From assembly GCA_009787645.1 (NCBI GenBank), contig WQSZ01000005.1, positions 244 through 32,519 of the forward strand: a DNA stretch of 32,276 nt, written 5' to 3'. The notes beneath the pieces are model-generated. The model saw nothing but the letters and a program-made list of their open reading frames with translations, was not told where the DNA came from and did not search any database. The stretch is from Candidatus Fibrimonadales bacterium (lineage in GTDB: Bacteria > Fibrobacterota > Fibrobacteria > Fibrobacterales > Fibrobacteraceae). This document shows positions 7,926-17,095 of the stretch, one piece after another; position 1 is the stretch's first letter, and every line of letters begins with the position of its first letter. The position numbers were made by a program, and so were the translations under genes.

Positions 7926-8729
7926 TTACAATCTCCCGTCTTTTTCTGTTATGTATGCCAACTGCTTGAACCGCAGGTCCAAAACAGCTATGGAATGTAA
8001 ATTCAAAACCTGCATATTTCTTGTCAATTGCCTGTAATGCCTAAAAGCCGTTTTCCATAAATCCTTTTCCAAAGAGAACTTGGTTTTAAAATCCACATCG
8101 TTGAAAAATACCATCACTTGCCTTTCTATTTCACGTGGAATCAACTGCGAAACTCTGGAATAAAGCAAAGCATCGTTTTTCTTCATATCCGTTAAAAAAT
8201 CGATTGCCAGAGCTATATCTTCCGGCTCAGAAGCATCGACAACCGGCAAGTCCGCAATATTTGCGCTATACGGATAAATTTCTCCCTTATCCGAATATAT
8301 AACCGGCACTGCAGACATAATAACGAAAAGCGGGCTTACCTCCGTAAACTTCACTTCAAGCTCGTACGGGATCAGCTTAACGTTAAATTTAACATCTCCG
8401 AAAATTAAATTGCTGGCTTCCAAGCGGGTGCGCATTTCGGCTGTATCCTTTGAGTAAATTTCCTCTCCGTAGTTAAAACCTATTATTTTTCTGAAAGTAT
8501 CTTGAGAAACTCTTTTCGCATTTACAGACACTTTTGAGAAAGACATAAAGTCATCCGATTTTACGCTCGGAACAACAAATACAAAAGCGCAAACACAAAT
8601 CACCAGCAACACGCATAAACCTGCTATGCGTCTTTTGTTCTTAAAGAGATAAGCCATAATAAGCGTCTTTACCTTTAAGAGCAGGCTTTCAAGAGCAGCT
8701 TCTTTTCTTCTTTTGTTGTATCCCAGCAT
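7926..8729 (-). CDS. ftsQ: Cell division protein FtsQ (POTRA domain)
   Basis: FtsQ is a bitopic inner-membrane protein that links FtsL/FtsB and FtsW/FtsI in the divisome. The 267-residue protein has a basic cytoplasmic N-terminus (KNKRR), one membrane span at about residues 34-53, a POTRA domain beginning FSKVSVNAKRVSQD (about 63-135, including YELEVKFTEVSPLFVI), and a C-terminal beta domain ending VLDLRFKQLAYI, which corresponds to the 'DLRYPNGVAV' strand of the family. The ATG overlaps the murC stop by one base (TAATG), and the stop is one base before the ftsA-like start. Sequence conservation is low, as usual for FtsQ. Confidence 0.88.
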   Translation of the reverse strand: MLGYNKRRKEAALESLLLKVKTLIMAYLFKNKRRIAGLCVLLVICVCAFVFVVPSVKSDDFMSFSKVSVNAKRVSQDTFRKIIGFNYGEEIYSKDTAEMRTRLEASNLIFGDVKFNVKLIPYELEVKFTEVSPLFVIMSAVPVIYSDKGEIYPYSANIADLPVVDASEPEDIALAIDFLTDMKKNDALLYSRVSQLIPREIERQVMVFFNDVDFKTKFSLEKDLWKTAFRHYRQLTRNMQVLNLHSIAVLDLRFKQLAYITEKDGRL

Positions 8730-10120
8730 TAAAGAACCTCCAAAATTTTTGCAGAAAGCGCAGTGATGTTCCCCGCACCCATTGTCACAATCAAATCTCC
8801 ATCCTTCATTTCTCCGGTCAAAAAGTCAATCGCATTTTCCTTATCACCAATAAAATGCACATTCCTGTGCCCTCTCGCATGGGCAAAATCAAAAATAAGT
8901 TTTCCTGAAACTCCATCCATCGGCTCTTCTCTAGCTCCGTAAATATCGCATACCAAAAGAATATCGCTGTTTCCGAAAACCGTTCCGAATTCCTCCGCAT
9001 GGTCCTTTGTGCGAGAATACAGATGGGGCTGAAACACAACTATAATACGTTTGCCCGGAAAAGATTCCCGGAACGCAGAAAGACTTGCCGCAACTTCGGT
9101 CGGGTGATGAGCGTAATCGTCAAACACCATGGCTCCTTTTACATTGCCTTTAAATTCCATTCTTCTTTTAACACCGTCAAAGGCAGCAAGAGCTTTCTTG
9201 GAAAATTCCACAGGTATGGATTCCTCCGTTGCAAGCGCAAGAGCTCCAACGGCATTTTGCACATTGTGCTTGCCCAAAAGCTTAATTGAAAATTCTCCGA
9301 GCAACTCTCCTCTGCGGTAAACCGTAAATTCCGAACCGGCTCCAAAATAGCGGCAATTCTTAACGCAGTAAGTAGCCTGTGGGCTAAAACCATAAGTGAT
9401 CACCGGCTTCGCAAGTCTGGACAAAACGCTCTGGCAACCTACATCATCCAGGCACAAAACCACCTGTCCGTAAAAAGGAACCTTGTTGGCAAATTCAACA
9501 AATGCATTTTTTATATCATCCAAATCCCTGTAGGTATCCAAATGATCCGTATCTATATTTGTGATAATAGCAGAGCTTGGCATCATTTGCAAAAAGCTGT
9601 GATCAAATTCATCGGATTCCGCAACAAGATAGGAACCCGTTCCCACAGTTGCTCCGGAACCTTTGCCCTGCACAATGCCACCGACTATAACGGTTGGGTC
9701 TTCACCGGCAGCTTCCAAAATTGAACCTACCAACGATGTTGTGCTGGATTTTCCATGCGTGCCTGCAATTGCCAAAGTATATTTCAAGCGCATAAGCTCG
9801 CCGAGCATTTCCGCTCTGCGAATTATTGGAATACCCAGCTTCCTTGCATGCTGCATTTCCGGATTATCTCCGTGCACAGCCGATGAATAAACCACAATTT
9901 CAGTTCCAACAATATTTTCGCTGTTATGTCCAACAAATATTTTTACTCCCAAATTCCGCAAATATTTTGTTTGTGTGCTCTCCTGCATGTCCGAGCCGCT
10001 GACTTCAAAACCGTTGTGAAACAGAACCTCTGCAATGCCGCTCATGCCGGCACCACCGATTCCTATGAAGTGCGTTTTGCGTATGCGTTTATTAGGTATG
10101 AATTTATTTAAGTCGAGCAT
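8729..10120 (-). CDS. murC: UDP-N-acetylmuramate--L-alanine ligase
   Basis: MurC adds L-Ala to UDP-MurNAc, the first amino acid of the peptidoglycan stem. The N-terminal UDP-binding loop HFIGIGGAGMSGIAE (17-31), the ATP loop GTHGKSSTTS (120-129), the NIDTDHLD segment, and FDDYAHHPTEV with the FQPHLYSRT motif of the C-terminal domain are all present. Length (463) is normal. The start overlaps the end of murG by 13 bp. murB and ddl, often found between murC and ftsQ, are not here. Confidence 0.96.
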   Translation of the reverse strand: MLDLNKFIPNKRIRKTHFIGIGGAGMSGIAEVLFHNGFEVSGSDMQESTQTKYLRNLGVKIFVGHNSENIVGTEIVVYSSAVHGDNPEMQHARKLGIPIIRRAEMLGELMRLKYTLAIAGTHGKSSTTSLVGSILEAAGEDPTVIVGGIVQGKGSGATVGTGSYLVAESDEFDHSFLQMMPSSAIITNIDTDHLDTYRDLDDIKNAFVEFANKVPFYGQVVLCLDDVGCQSVLSRLAKPVITYGFSPQATYCVKNCRYFGAGSEFTVYRRGELLGEFSIKLLGKHNVQNAVGALALATEESIPVEFSKKALAAFDGVKRRMEFKGNVKGAMVFDDYAHHPTEVAASLSAFRESFPGKRIIVVFQPHLYSRTKDHAEEFGTVFGNSDILLVCDIYGAREEPMDGVSGKLIFDFAHARGHRNVHFIGDKENAIDFLTGEMKDGDLIVTMGAGNITALSAKILEVL

Positions 10121-11088
10121 ATATCCCTCGCAATTTCTCCGGCCGCTTTGCGATTGAGTTCGCCTAGCTCACCGGCTTTTTTAGACATCACGGCAAGTTT
10201 TTCTCTGTCGTTCATCAAAGCGGTTATTTTTTCAAAAAGACCGTTGGGTTCTTTGTCAAGTTCCACATACGCAGCACCTTCTTTTTCCACAGCCCTTGCA
10301 TTATACTCCTGATGGTTTGCCGTTGCATAGGGATAAGGCAAAAGAATGGAAGGCTTTCCGAATGCGAGTATCTCCGCAAGGGTTGAAGCTCCGGAACGTG
10401 AAATTATCAAATTTGCATGTTGCATATATGCGTAAATGTTATCCAAAAACGCAACTGCGCTTGGGTGTTTATACTTATCCACATTTTTTGCGCCAACTTG
10501 CCAAACAACAGATACATTTTCAAGTTTCTCAATAATTTGTTCTATTTTCCTGTTTATGCCAAGTGCGCCCTGGCTTCCACCCGTGATCAAAATGCGAAAT
10601 TTCTTGTCATCGGCAAAGGCTTTCGGAGCGGGCAAATTCTCCGGCATTTTGCGAACCGGAGATGCGATATAAACTTTTTTTGCAAATTTTGCGCATATTT
10701 TATTTGCGATTCCCATCACAGCATTAGGCTCTATAACGTAAAAAGGAATTCTCTTTAAAATAGCAGCGAGCATAATCGGCAAAGCGACATAACCGCCGGT
10801 TCCAACTATAAATTCGGGATTTTCCTGCTTTAACAATTTCATCGCTCCCAGCACGCAAGATAGCAAGCTCAGTGGCAACAGTAAATTTTTAATTATGCTG
10901 TGTCTCGCCAGAGGAACAGCTTTAATATGCCGATAATCAAACTTGGAGGAGAGTAATTTCTCTTCCATGGACGGGGCAGCACGGCCGGCGAAAACAATAT
11001 CATAAGAATCTACGAGATTCTCGGCAACAGCGACAGCCGGGAATACATGCCCACCGGTACCGCCACAAACAAACAAAATTTTTTTCAT
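10108..11088 (-). CDS. murG: UDP-GlcNAc:lipid I GlcNAc transferase
   Basis: MurG is the peripheral membrane GT28 transferase that converts lipid I to lipid II. The donor loop GGTGGHVFPA is at the N-terminus (residues 9-18), GGSQGA lies in the linker region, and the UDP-GlcNAc site reads SRSGASTLAEILAFGKPS followed by NHQEYNA. The usual HEQNAVPG acceptor loop is IEPNAVMG here, so the His-Glu-Gln is altered. At 326 residues it is about 25-30 shorter than most MurG proteins. The ATG overlaps the ftsW stop (ATGA). Confidence 0.94.
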   Translation of the reverse strand: MKKILFVCGGTGGHVFPAVAVAENLVDSYDIVFAGRAAPSMEEKLLSSKFDYRHIKAVPLARHSIIKNLLLPLSLLSCVLGAMKLLKQENPEFIVGTGGYVALPIMLAAILKRIPFYVIEPNAVMGIANKICAKFAKKVYIASPVRKMPENLPAPKAFADDKKFRILITGGSQGALGINRKIEQIIEKLENVSVVWQVGAKNVDKYKHPSAVAFLDNIYAYMQHANLIISRSGASTLAEILAFGKPSILLPYPYATANHQEYNARAVEKEGAAYVELDKEPNGLFEKITALMNDREKLAVMSKKAGELGELNRKAAGEIARDICST

Positions 11089-12317
11089 GTTGTTTTATCC
11101 TTAGTTAAAGATGATATCTGTACTAACATTCCCAGTAGGAAAAAATTCATAACCAAATTTGCGCCACCGGAACTCACAAAAGACAACGGCTGCCCGGTAT
11201 TTGGGAGCAATTTTAAATTAACGCCTATGTGAAAAATTATATTCAGAGTAAAAATAATCGCTATACCCCAAGCTATATTTTGAGAAAATATCGCATTTCT
11301 ATCCACAGGGGATATATTTGCCGCAACCCAAAAACAATAAAACAGAAATACAAACATGGCAATAGTTATCGGAAGCATAAGCCAAAGCCCCAGTTCCTCG
11401 CCTAAAACACTGTAGGCAAAATCGTTTCGAGCCCCAAACAGTCGATGCTTGATAGTTCCCTTATCCAATCCCTTGCCGATAATTCCTCCATCTGCCATAC
11501 CTTGCATGGCCTCATTCTGCTGTTCATTGCCAACGCCTTCCGCATGGATAAAATTCCAAATTCTATTAATGCCATGCGTTTTTACAAGAGCGTTATCCTT
11601 ATCCAAACTTGCTACGGAAAGCATAATAACAACGGGAATTGCCAAAGTCATGATCATTAAAAGACGCGGCTTTATATCCATCTCCTGCACAAACAGCATA
11701 AAAAATACCATAATTATATAAATAAGCAACATCGAATAATTCGGCATAATAAAAGTGAAAACTCCAACAGATGCAACGGCCGCAATCGGAAATCCGAAAA
11801 ACTCTCTGCATAGATTCATCTGTTTTTTTGTTCTCATATCCATCAAAATTTTTGCCATAAAAATCATAAGAAATATTTTCACAAATTCACCAACCTGAAA
11901 TGTCCTTGAAAAAATAGATATTTCTCGCCTCATCTGTACAAGCGTATTGCCATCCAAGTAATATCCGGGACCGTTTCCCCATATAGCGAAAATTTGCAAA
12001 AACATCGCAAACAGCAAAAGGAGAAATGAATAGCTTATGCCATCGCTGTTCCACAACAATTTTTGGCCAGGAGCAAAGCGAATAAAATAACGCCGCCAAA
12101 AAGATACGGGCAATAAAAAACCGAGTGCAAAAAAAGCAAGCGGCAAAAGAGCATTTTGAATCGCAAAGCTCTTAAATGGAATATGATCTCTGTCTAAAGT
12201 GCTTATGCCTATATAAATTCCAATAATGGAAAATAAAATCGGCAGAATCAAAAGCGACCATTTGCCATATTTTATCCTTTCCATCAAATTTTGGAAATAA
12301 TCAAGCACGTAGGTCAT
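11085..12317 (-). CDS. ftsW: Lipid II polymerase FtsW (SEDS family)
   Basis: FtsW polymerises lipid II into glycan strands during septation together with the class B PBP encoded upstream. The 410-residue protein has about ten hydrophobic segments. SEDS motifs include VGEFVKIFLMIF, GGIIGKGLDKGTIK, RNDFAYSVLGEELGLW with the presumed catalytic Asp, and LPNTGQPLSFVSSGGANL near the C-terminus. The normally conserved PDxG of the mid-protein loop reads PNYS here. I call it FtsW rather than RodA from its dcw context. It overlaps murF by 17 bp and murG by 4 bp. Confidence 0.9.
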   Translation of the reverse strand: MTYVLDYFQNLMERIKYGKWSLLILPILFSIIGIYIGISTLDRDHIPFKSFAIQNALLPLAFFALGFLLPVSFWRRYFIRFAPGQKLLWNSDGISYSFLLLLFAMFLQIFAIWGNGPGYYLDGNTLVQMRREISIFSRTFQVGEFVKIFLMIFMAKILMDMRTKKQMNLCREFFGFPIAAVASVGVFTFIMPNYSMLLIYIIMVFFMLFVQEMDIKPRLLMIMTLAIPVVIMLSVASLDKDNALVKTHGINRIWNFIHAEGVGNEQQNEAMQGMADGGIIGKGLDKGTIKHRLFGARNDFAYSVLGEELGLWLMLPITIAMFVFLFYCFWVAANISPVDRNAIFSQNIAWGIAIIFTLNIIFHIGVNLKLLPNTGQPLSFVSSGGANLVMNFFLLGMLVQISSLTKDKTT

Positions 12318-13698
12318 TACATACCTCTTCCAGCTTCATAGAGCGAGATGCTTTTACCAAAACCATATCGTTTTCCTTTATCAAAAACTTTAAAGCATCA
12401 ACAGCAGCTTTTTTATCTTCAAAATATTTTATCCTGCCAGGCTTAAGCCCGGCTGCCTCCGCTCCATTGCAATACTCCATAGCTTCATTCCCTATTGCAA
12501 CCAAATAATCTATAGACAATCCCGGCAGCATGGAACCGATTTCCCTGTGATATTCCTTGCTGTGCGAACCGAGTTCCTTCATATCGCCCAGAACTGCTAT
12601 TTTGCGACCTTTGCCCGGCATATTCGCAAGAGTTTGCAAAGACATTTTCATGGAATGCGGATTCGCATTGTAGCAATCCGATATTATGGTGAGCCCGTTT
12701 TCTTCAATGATCTGCATTCTCATGTCATAAGATTTAACCTCAGAAAGAGCCTGAGCTATTGCGCTTCTTGGCATTTTAAAGAGTTCACCGACAGCAATTG
12801 CCGCAAGAGCATTATACACATTGTGCAGGCCGGGAACAGCAAGCTTAAACCATGTACGTGCAATGCGGAAATTAGCGCAACCGTCTTCCCATAGAATCTC
12901 ATCCGGTTTTACAATCCCTCTGTTTATGCCGTAAGTAATTACGTCGTATTTTGAAGAACTGCGAATTTTGGCAAGCATTTTATCATCTGCGTTTATAATC
13001 AAGTGGCCGCTTTTCTCAATGCCTTCTGCAATTGATTTCTTCTCCTTGAACACGCCTTCCAAATCACCCAAACCGTCCAAGTGAGCCGGCCCAACATTTG
13101 TGATCACAGCGATATCAGGAACCGCAGCTTGAGTCAACTGACGAATTTCGCCGGGCATGCTTGTTCCCATTTCTATAACAGCGGCTTCGTGCTCCCGTTT
13201 CAAACCGAGCAAAGTCATGGGAACACCAAAGAGGTTGTTCAGATTTCCCTTTGTGACAAGCGTGTTGCAATTTTTTGCCAGCACTGCGGCTATCATCTCT
13301 TTTGTAGATGTTTTGCCTGCGCTTCCCGTTATGCCAACAACTTTCAAGTTTTGAAAGCGTTTCCTGTAACCTCTGGCAAACTTCAGCAATGCCTTGCCTG
13401 TATCTTCCGTAGCCACTGCAAGCGGAATTTTCTTTACTTCAACTTCTGTTGCATTAACAACTGCCATAATTGCTCCTTTTTTAAATGCTTCTTCAATAAA
13501 CCCGCCTTTGTGCGGATTGAAATTCTTCCCAATCAGTGCCCAAAAAATATCACCGCTTTTTATTTCTCTGGAATCGAAATTCAGGCACGCTTTTTGCATA
13601 CTCATTTCCAGCGGAACATCCGCTATAGTTGACTTGGGGTTTTGCTGCAAAAATAATTGCAGAAATTCGGTCACGTCAATTTGCAATTCAAAAGACAT
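12301..13698 (-). CDS. murF: UDP-MurNAc-tripeptide--D-Ala-D-Ala ligase
   Basis: MurF adds D-Ala-D-Ala to the UDP-MurNAc-tripeptide. The Mur ligase N-domain shows NFDSREIKSGDIFWALIG (40-57), the ATP loop is GITGSAGKTSTKEM (about 122-135), EMGTSMPGEI is the conserved central motif and ISDCYNANPHSMKMSL is the MurF-specific C-terminal motif. Length (465) is normal. Instead of mraY and murD, the next gene is ftsW, which it overlaps by 17 bp. Confidence 0.95.
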   Translation of the reverse strand: MSFELQIDVTEFLQLFLQQNPKSTIADVPLEMSMQKACLNFDSREIKSGDIFWALIGKNFNPHKGGFIEEAFKKGAIMAVVNATEVEVKKIPLAVATEDTGKALLKFARGYRKRFQNLKVVGITGSAGKTSTKEMIAAVLAKNCNTLVTKGNLNNLFGVPMTLLGLKREHEAAVIEMGTSMPGEIRQLTQAAVPDIAVITNVGPAHLDGLGDLEGVFKEKKSIAEGIEKSGHLIINADDKMLAKIRSSSKYDVITYGINRGIVKPDEILWEDGCANFRIARTWFKLAVPGLHNVYNALAAIAVGELFKMPRSAIAQALSEVKSYDMRMQIIEENGLTIISDCYNANPHSMKMSLQTLANMPGKGRKIAVLGDMKELGSHSKEYHREIGSMLPGLSIDYLVAIGNEAMEYCNGAEAAGLKPGRIKYFEDKKAAVDALKFLIKENDMVLVKASRSMKLEEVCNDLRA

Positions 13699-13701
13699 AA
13701 A

Positions 13702-15024
13702 TTAAAAAGCTCCCAATAGTTCTTCTTGATCGCTAAAGTGAATTTTTTCTTTGCCCAGTATTTGATAATCTTCGTGGCCTTTGCCTGCTACCACCAGCAC
13801 ATCGCCGCCCTGCAATGCCGCAGCAGCTTCCTTTATCGCCGCTCTGCGATCTGCTTGCCTTTTATGTTTGTTTGCGGGCATTCCCGCTTCAACGTCGTTT
13901 AAAATCTGTTCCGGATCTTCTGTGCGTGGATTATCCGAAGTCAGCCAAATTTTGTCTGCAAGTTTTTCCGCTACGGCTCCCATTTCCGGGCGTTTGGTTT
14001 TGTCCCTGTCTCCGCCGCAACCGAACACAACAAGCAAATTACCCGTGCAAATTTTGCGAGCAGCGATGAGAGTGCGCTCCAAAGCGTCCGGAGTGTGGGC
14101 GTAATCAACTATGGCACGTTTTCCATCTTTGTTCCACACAACTTCAAAACGTCCGGGAACTGAAATTTTCTCCAGAGCATCTATGGGCAAATCCATTTCT
14201 TTAGCCCACTCTATTATGAGCATTGCATTTTCAACATTGTGCTCGCCAAAAAGAGATACATTTACATCATCTATTTTTATCCCGGTTTCGGTATTTTCAA
14301 CTTTGAGCTGTTTTTTGGAAACTCCTACCCTGTCCCTGAAAAATAATTCTCCGTACAAACGGTTTCCATAAGAATTATCTATGTTTATAAATCCTATTCC
14401 CGTACCCAAAAGTTCAGAAGTGAACAGCATCTTTTTCGCCTGATAGTAATTTTCCATTGTGCCGTGATAGTCCAAATGATCGTGGCTCAAATTTGTGAAC
14501 AATGCGGATTTATAGGGAATTCCCATCACACGACCCTGAGCAAGAGCATGGCTGGAAACTTCCATGACAAGTTCCGTGCAGCCTGCTTCAGCAGCTTTTG
14601 CCGCAAATTCATAAAGAGCCAAAAATCCCGGAGTGGTTAAGCTTGCAGCTTCTTTTTCTTCACCGATCAAATTATAGATTGTGCTCAGCAACGCAGTTTT
14701 TTTACCTGCAGATCTCAAAATAGCATTCATCATAAATGCGCAACTGGTTTTTCCATTTGAACCGGTTACCGCATAGCAATTTAGCTTTGAAAACGGATTG
14801 CCCAGTTCCTCTTTTGCAAACAAATATCTTGTGAAAACAACATCGTTCACCTGCGCCCATTTATCCTCGCTTCCTTTTGGAGCGGGCAAAGCCGAAACAA
14901 TTGAAGACGCTCCTTTTTGGAGAGCTTCCAAAGCATGGGCTTTTTCCGAGCCGTCTGAGCAGGGAATGGCAAAGAATATATCTCCGGCAACCACATTTTT
15001 GGAATTGTCTTTTAAACGGCTCAT
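13702..15024 (-). CDS. murE: UDP-MurNAc-L-Ala-D-Glu:meso-diaminopimelate ligase, short N-terminus
   Basis: MurE adds the third stem residue. The ATP loop VTGSNGKTS lies at residues 86-94, the VSSHALAQGR and FTNLSHDHLDYHG segments are typical, and the C-terminal SDNPRTEDP contains the DNPR motif that marks meso-diaminopimelate (rather than lysine) specificity, so the peptidoglycan is predicted to be A1-gamma type. The protein is short (440 versus about 490): the usual first 20-25 residues are missing and the 'DSR' motif reads DNSK. The ATG is fixed by an ATGA overlap with ftsI, so the shortening appears real. Confidence 0.94.
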   Translation of the reverse strand: MSRLKDNSKNVVAGDIFFAIPCSDGSEKAHALEALQKGASSIVSALPAPKGSEDKWAQVNDVVFTRYLFAKEELGNPFSKLNCYAVTGSNGKTSCAFMMNAILRSAGKKTALLSTIYNLIGEEKEAASLTTPGFLALYEFAAKAAEAGCTELVMEVSSHALAQGRVMGIPYKSALFTNLSHDHLDYHGTMENYYQAKKMLFTSELLGTGIGFINIDNSYGNRLYGELFFRDRVGVSKKQLKVENTETGIKIDDVNVSLFGEHNVENAMLIIEWAKEMDLPIDALEKISVPGRFEVVWNKDGKRAIVDYAHTPDALERTLIAARKICTGNLLVVFGCGGDRDKTKRPEMGAVAEKLADKIWLTSDNPRTEDPEQILNDVEAGMPANKHKRQADRRAAIKEAAAALQGGDVLVVAGKGHEDYQILGKEKIHFSDQEELLGAF

Positions 15025-16823
15025 ATTTTCTCCCGTAATTTTATATGCACCGAACTTTTTCTGCTTATATATTCGCCGGGTTCGGGAATTTGCGTATGTA
15101 CATTTCCAACACCATCGTAAATAACGTTTAAATGCTCAAGCATGCCCAAGGCATCTTTTAAAGTCAAACCTCGGACATCCGGCATGCGGCCCGTATTTCT
15201 CTGATATTCCCTCAAGGAAAGTTCCAGATATTTTCCTGTAGAATCTCTTTTTATCGTTTGAGCCACCACAGAACCTGTTTTATTTTCATCATCAAAACGT
15301 ATGTTGCAATGCACTGCGCTAGCCTTGCTTAAAGCGGCCTGCTTTGTGTGCCCCACAAAAGATATATCGCTGCACAAGCTATCTGCCGATGCGGATTCCA
15401 ACGCAAAATTTGCCGGTGACAATTCCGGATGAATATATATCTGCTCCATGATTTTCTGGAATACCGGACCGGCAACAGTTGCACCGGCGTTTTTAGTGTG
15501 ATACATGGTGACCAGGCATACAAAATGCGGATCCGAAGCCTTTTCAAGACCTATGAAAGATGAATTGTAAGTTCCTGTCTTGTATTTTCCCGTGCTATCT
15601 ATAATCTGCGCAGTTCCGGTTTTGCCGGCAAACTCCAAGAAGTCATATCTGGATTTCACATTTTCCGCAGTTCCACCCAAATCCACAACTCCTCGCAACA
15701 TCTCTCTTAACAACCTTGTATTTTCAGTAGTGGAAATAACCCTGCGCACCGAATCCCGTTCTATTGCCGCAGAATCAATTCCATGCCTCAGCACCAGTTT
15801 CGGATTATACAATGTTCCGCCATTTGCTATTGAGCTAAAAGCCTTTACAACGTCCAAAGAGGTCATATCTATGGATTGTCCAAACCCTTGAGCAGCTTGA
15901 GTTCTCAAATGCGGAACCCTGTCAAAACCTTTGTGGATAACTCTGAGCGGAAAATCAGATGAATTCTCATTTATGGCAAAATTTCTCACGCCATAATAAA
16001 ATTTCTCATAACCAACCTCTTCTATCACATATTTGCCGAAAGCTATATTAGATGAATAAACCATAGCTTCCTGCATATTGCAAGTTTTCTCCGCATGGGT
16101 ATCTTTTATAATTTTTTCGCTGGAATTCTTTGTCACCTGCCATTTGCCGTTCTCCGTATCTATTCGCTTATTCGGATTCACTCCGTTTTCCAAAGCTATC
16201 ACGGCGGTTATAGGCTTAAAAATAGAACCGGGCTCAAAAGAGTGCAGAACTCCGTCGTATTTGCCTTTCTCCGGATTAAAGCTCGTTATGGCCAGTATTT
16301 GTCCGGTGTGAGGGTTCATCACCAAAACAGATGCGCCTGCCGCACCAAACTTAGGCACATATTCCCGCACAACATTTTCCACAATCTCCTGAATTCGCAA
16401 ATCCAAAGAAAGATATACGTCTTTGCCATCCATAATAGGAGTTAGCTCTATTTCATTTATAGGAACATCTCTCTTGGGTTTATATGTTGAACGATTAACG
16501 CCCTTTTGCCCACGCAGTTCTCTGATTTTTGAATTCACCACACTTGTTAAAACAGCAGATAGACCTTCAAGATGATCGTGATAATAAACTTCTTTCCATG
16601 ATTTTTCCTGTTCAAGCTCCGAACCTACATGCAATTTATCCCAAAGCACTGCGCCGTTGCGATCCAAAATGCGGCCGTATTTCGGCTCTACGTAGTTTCG
16701 TTGCTGTGTTTTATCCGTATAATATATCTCTTCGTTTACAAGTTGAATATAAACGAGTTTGGCAACAAAAGCCATTGCTACCAAAGAGAGAAAAATTCCT
16801 GCCGTTACAAGTCTTATTTTCAT
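15021..16823 (-). CDS. ftsI: Septal class B penicillin-binding protein with PASTA domain
   Basis: This transpeptidase crosslinks septal peptidoglycan with FtsW. One N-terminal membrane span (about residues 7-27) is followed by YGRILDRNGAVLW, then the transpeptidase motifs SIFK (S200, K203), SSN (257-259) and KTG (401-403). A PASTA domain (about 543-600: MPDVRGLTLKDALGML) ends the protein, as in sporulation and PASTA-type PBPs. The pedestal region between membrane span and catalytic domain is only about 90 residues; the usual long insert with the 'GxxGLE' motif is missing. Coupled by ATGA overlaps to ftsL upstream and murE downstream. Confidence 0.93.
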   Translation of the reverse strand: MKIRLVTAGIFLSLVAMAFVAKLVYIQLVNEEIYYTDKTQQRNYVEPKYGRILDRNGAVLWDKLHVGSELEQEKSWKEVYYHDHLEGLSAVLTSVVNSKIRELRGQKGVNRSTYKPKRDVPINEIELTPIMDGKDVYLSLDLRIQEIVENVVREYVPKFGAAGASVLVMNPHTGQILAITSFNPEKGKYDGVLHSFEPGSIFKPITAVIALENGVNPNKRIDTENGKWQVTKNSSEKIIKDTHAEKTCNMQEAMVYSSNIAFGKYVIEEVGYEKFYYGVRNFAINENSSDFPLRVIHKGFDRVPHLRTQAAQGFGQSIDMTSLDVVKAFSSIANGGTLYNPKLVLRHGIDSAAIERDSVRRVISTTENTRLLREMLRGVVDLGGTAENVKSRYDFLEFAGKTGTAQIIDSTGKYKTGTYNSSFIGLEKASDPHFVCLVTMYHTKNAGATVAGPVFQKIMEQIYIHPELSPANFALESASADSLCSDISFVGHTKQAALSKASAVHCNIRFDDENKTGSVVAQTIKRDSTGKYLELSLREYQRNTGRMPDVRGLTLKDALGMLEHLNVIYDGVGNVHTQIPEPGEYISRKSSVHIKLREKI

Positions 16824-17086
16824 TTTAACCGCCCCGTTATTTTGGTTGCCACCCCATTCATTCCAAGTCCCATCACTGAAGCAGCCTTATCTATTCTGTT
16901 GCGAGAAGACAAACTGTCAATATCGCGTTCTATCAAAGACAATTCATAGCGCACAACAGATACGCTGTCCGCTAAAGATTTTTCCAGCGAAATTAATACC
17001 GCAAGCTTTTCATTTTCCATTTTCATGGGAACAGCCAAAGCGAAAATAAACAGAAATAGCAAAATAGTCAGGACAACCAATTTCAT
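16820..17086 (-). CDS. ftsL: FtsL-like bitopic division protein
   Basis: The 88-residue protein has one N-terminal membrane span (about residues 3-20), a coiled-coil-prone segment (about 26-60), and a C-terminal RNRIDKAASVMGLG that matches the 'RIEkiAreklGl' end of FtsL proteins. It lies between rsmH and ftsI, the canonical ftsL position. FtsL stabilises FtsQ/FtsB and activates FtsW-FtsI. Sequence conservation is minimal in this family, so the call is from size, topology, the C-terminal motif and context. Confidence 0.85.
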   Translation of the reverse strand: MKLVVLTILLFLFIFALAVPMKMENEKLAVLISLEKSLADSVSVVRYELSLIERDIDSLSSRNRIDKAASVMGLGMNGVATKITGRLK

Positions 17087-17095
17087 GCAACTCTC

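Noticed and set aside
11085-12317. Assignment of this membrane protein as MraY
   Set aside because: The GKGL, NDFAYSVLGEE and TGQPLSFVSSGG motifs are those of SEDS proteins (FtsW/RodA); MraY Asp motifs are absent.
13081-13632. Plus-strand open frame of 183 codons opposite murF
   Set aside because: Cys/Phe/His-rich shadow of murF with no independent support.
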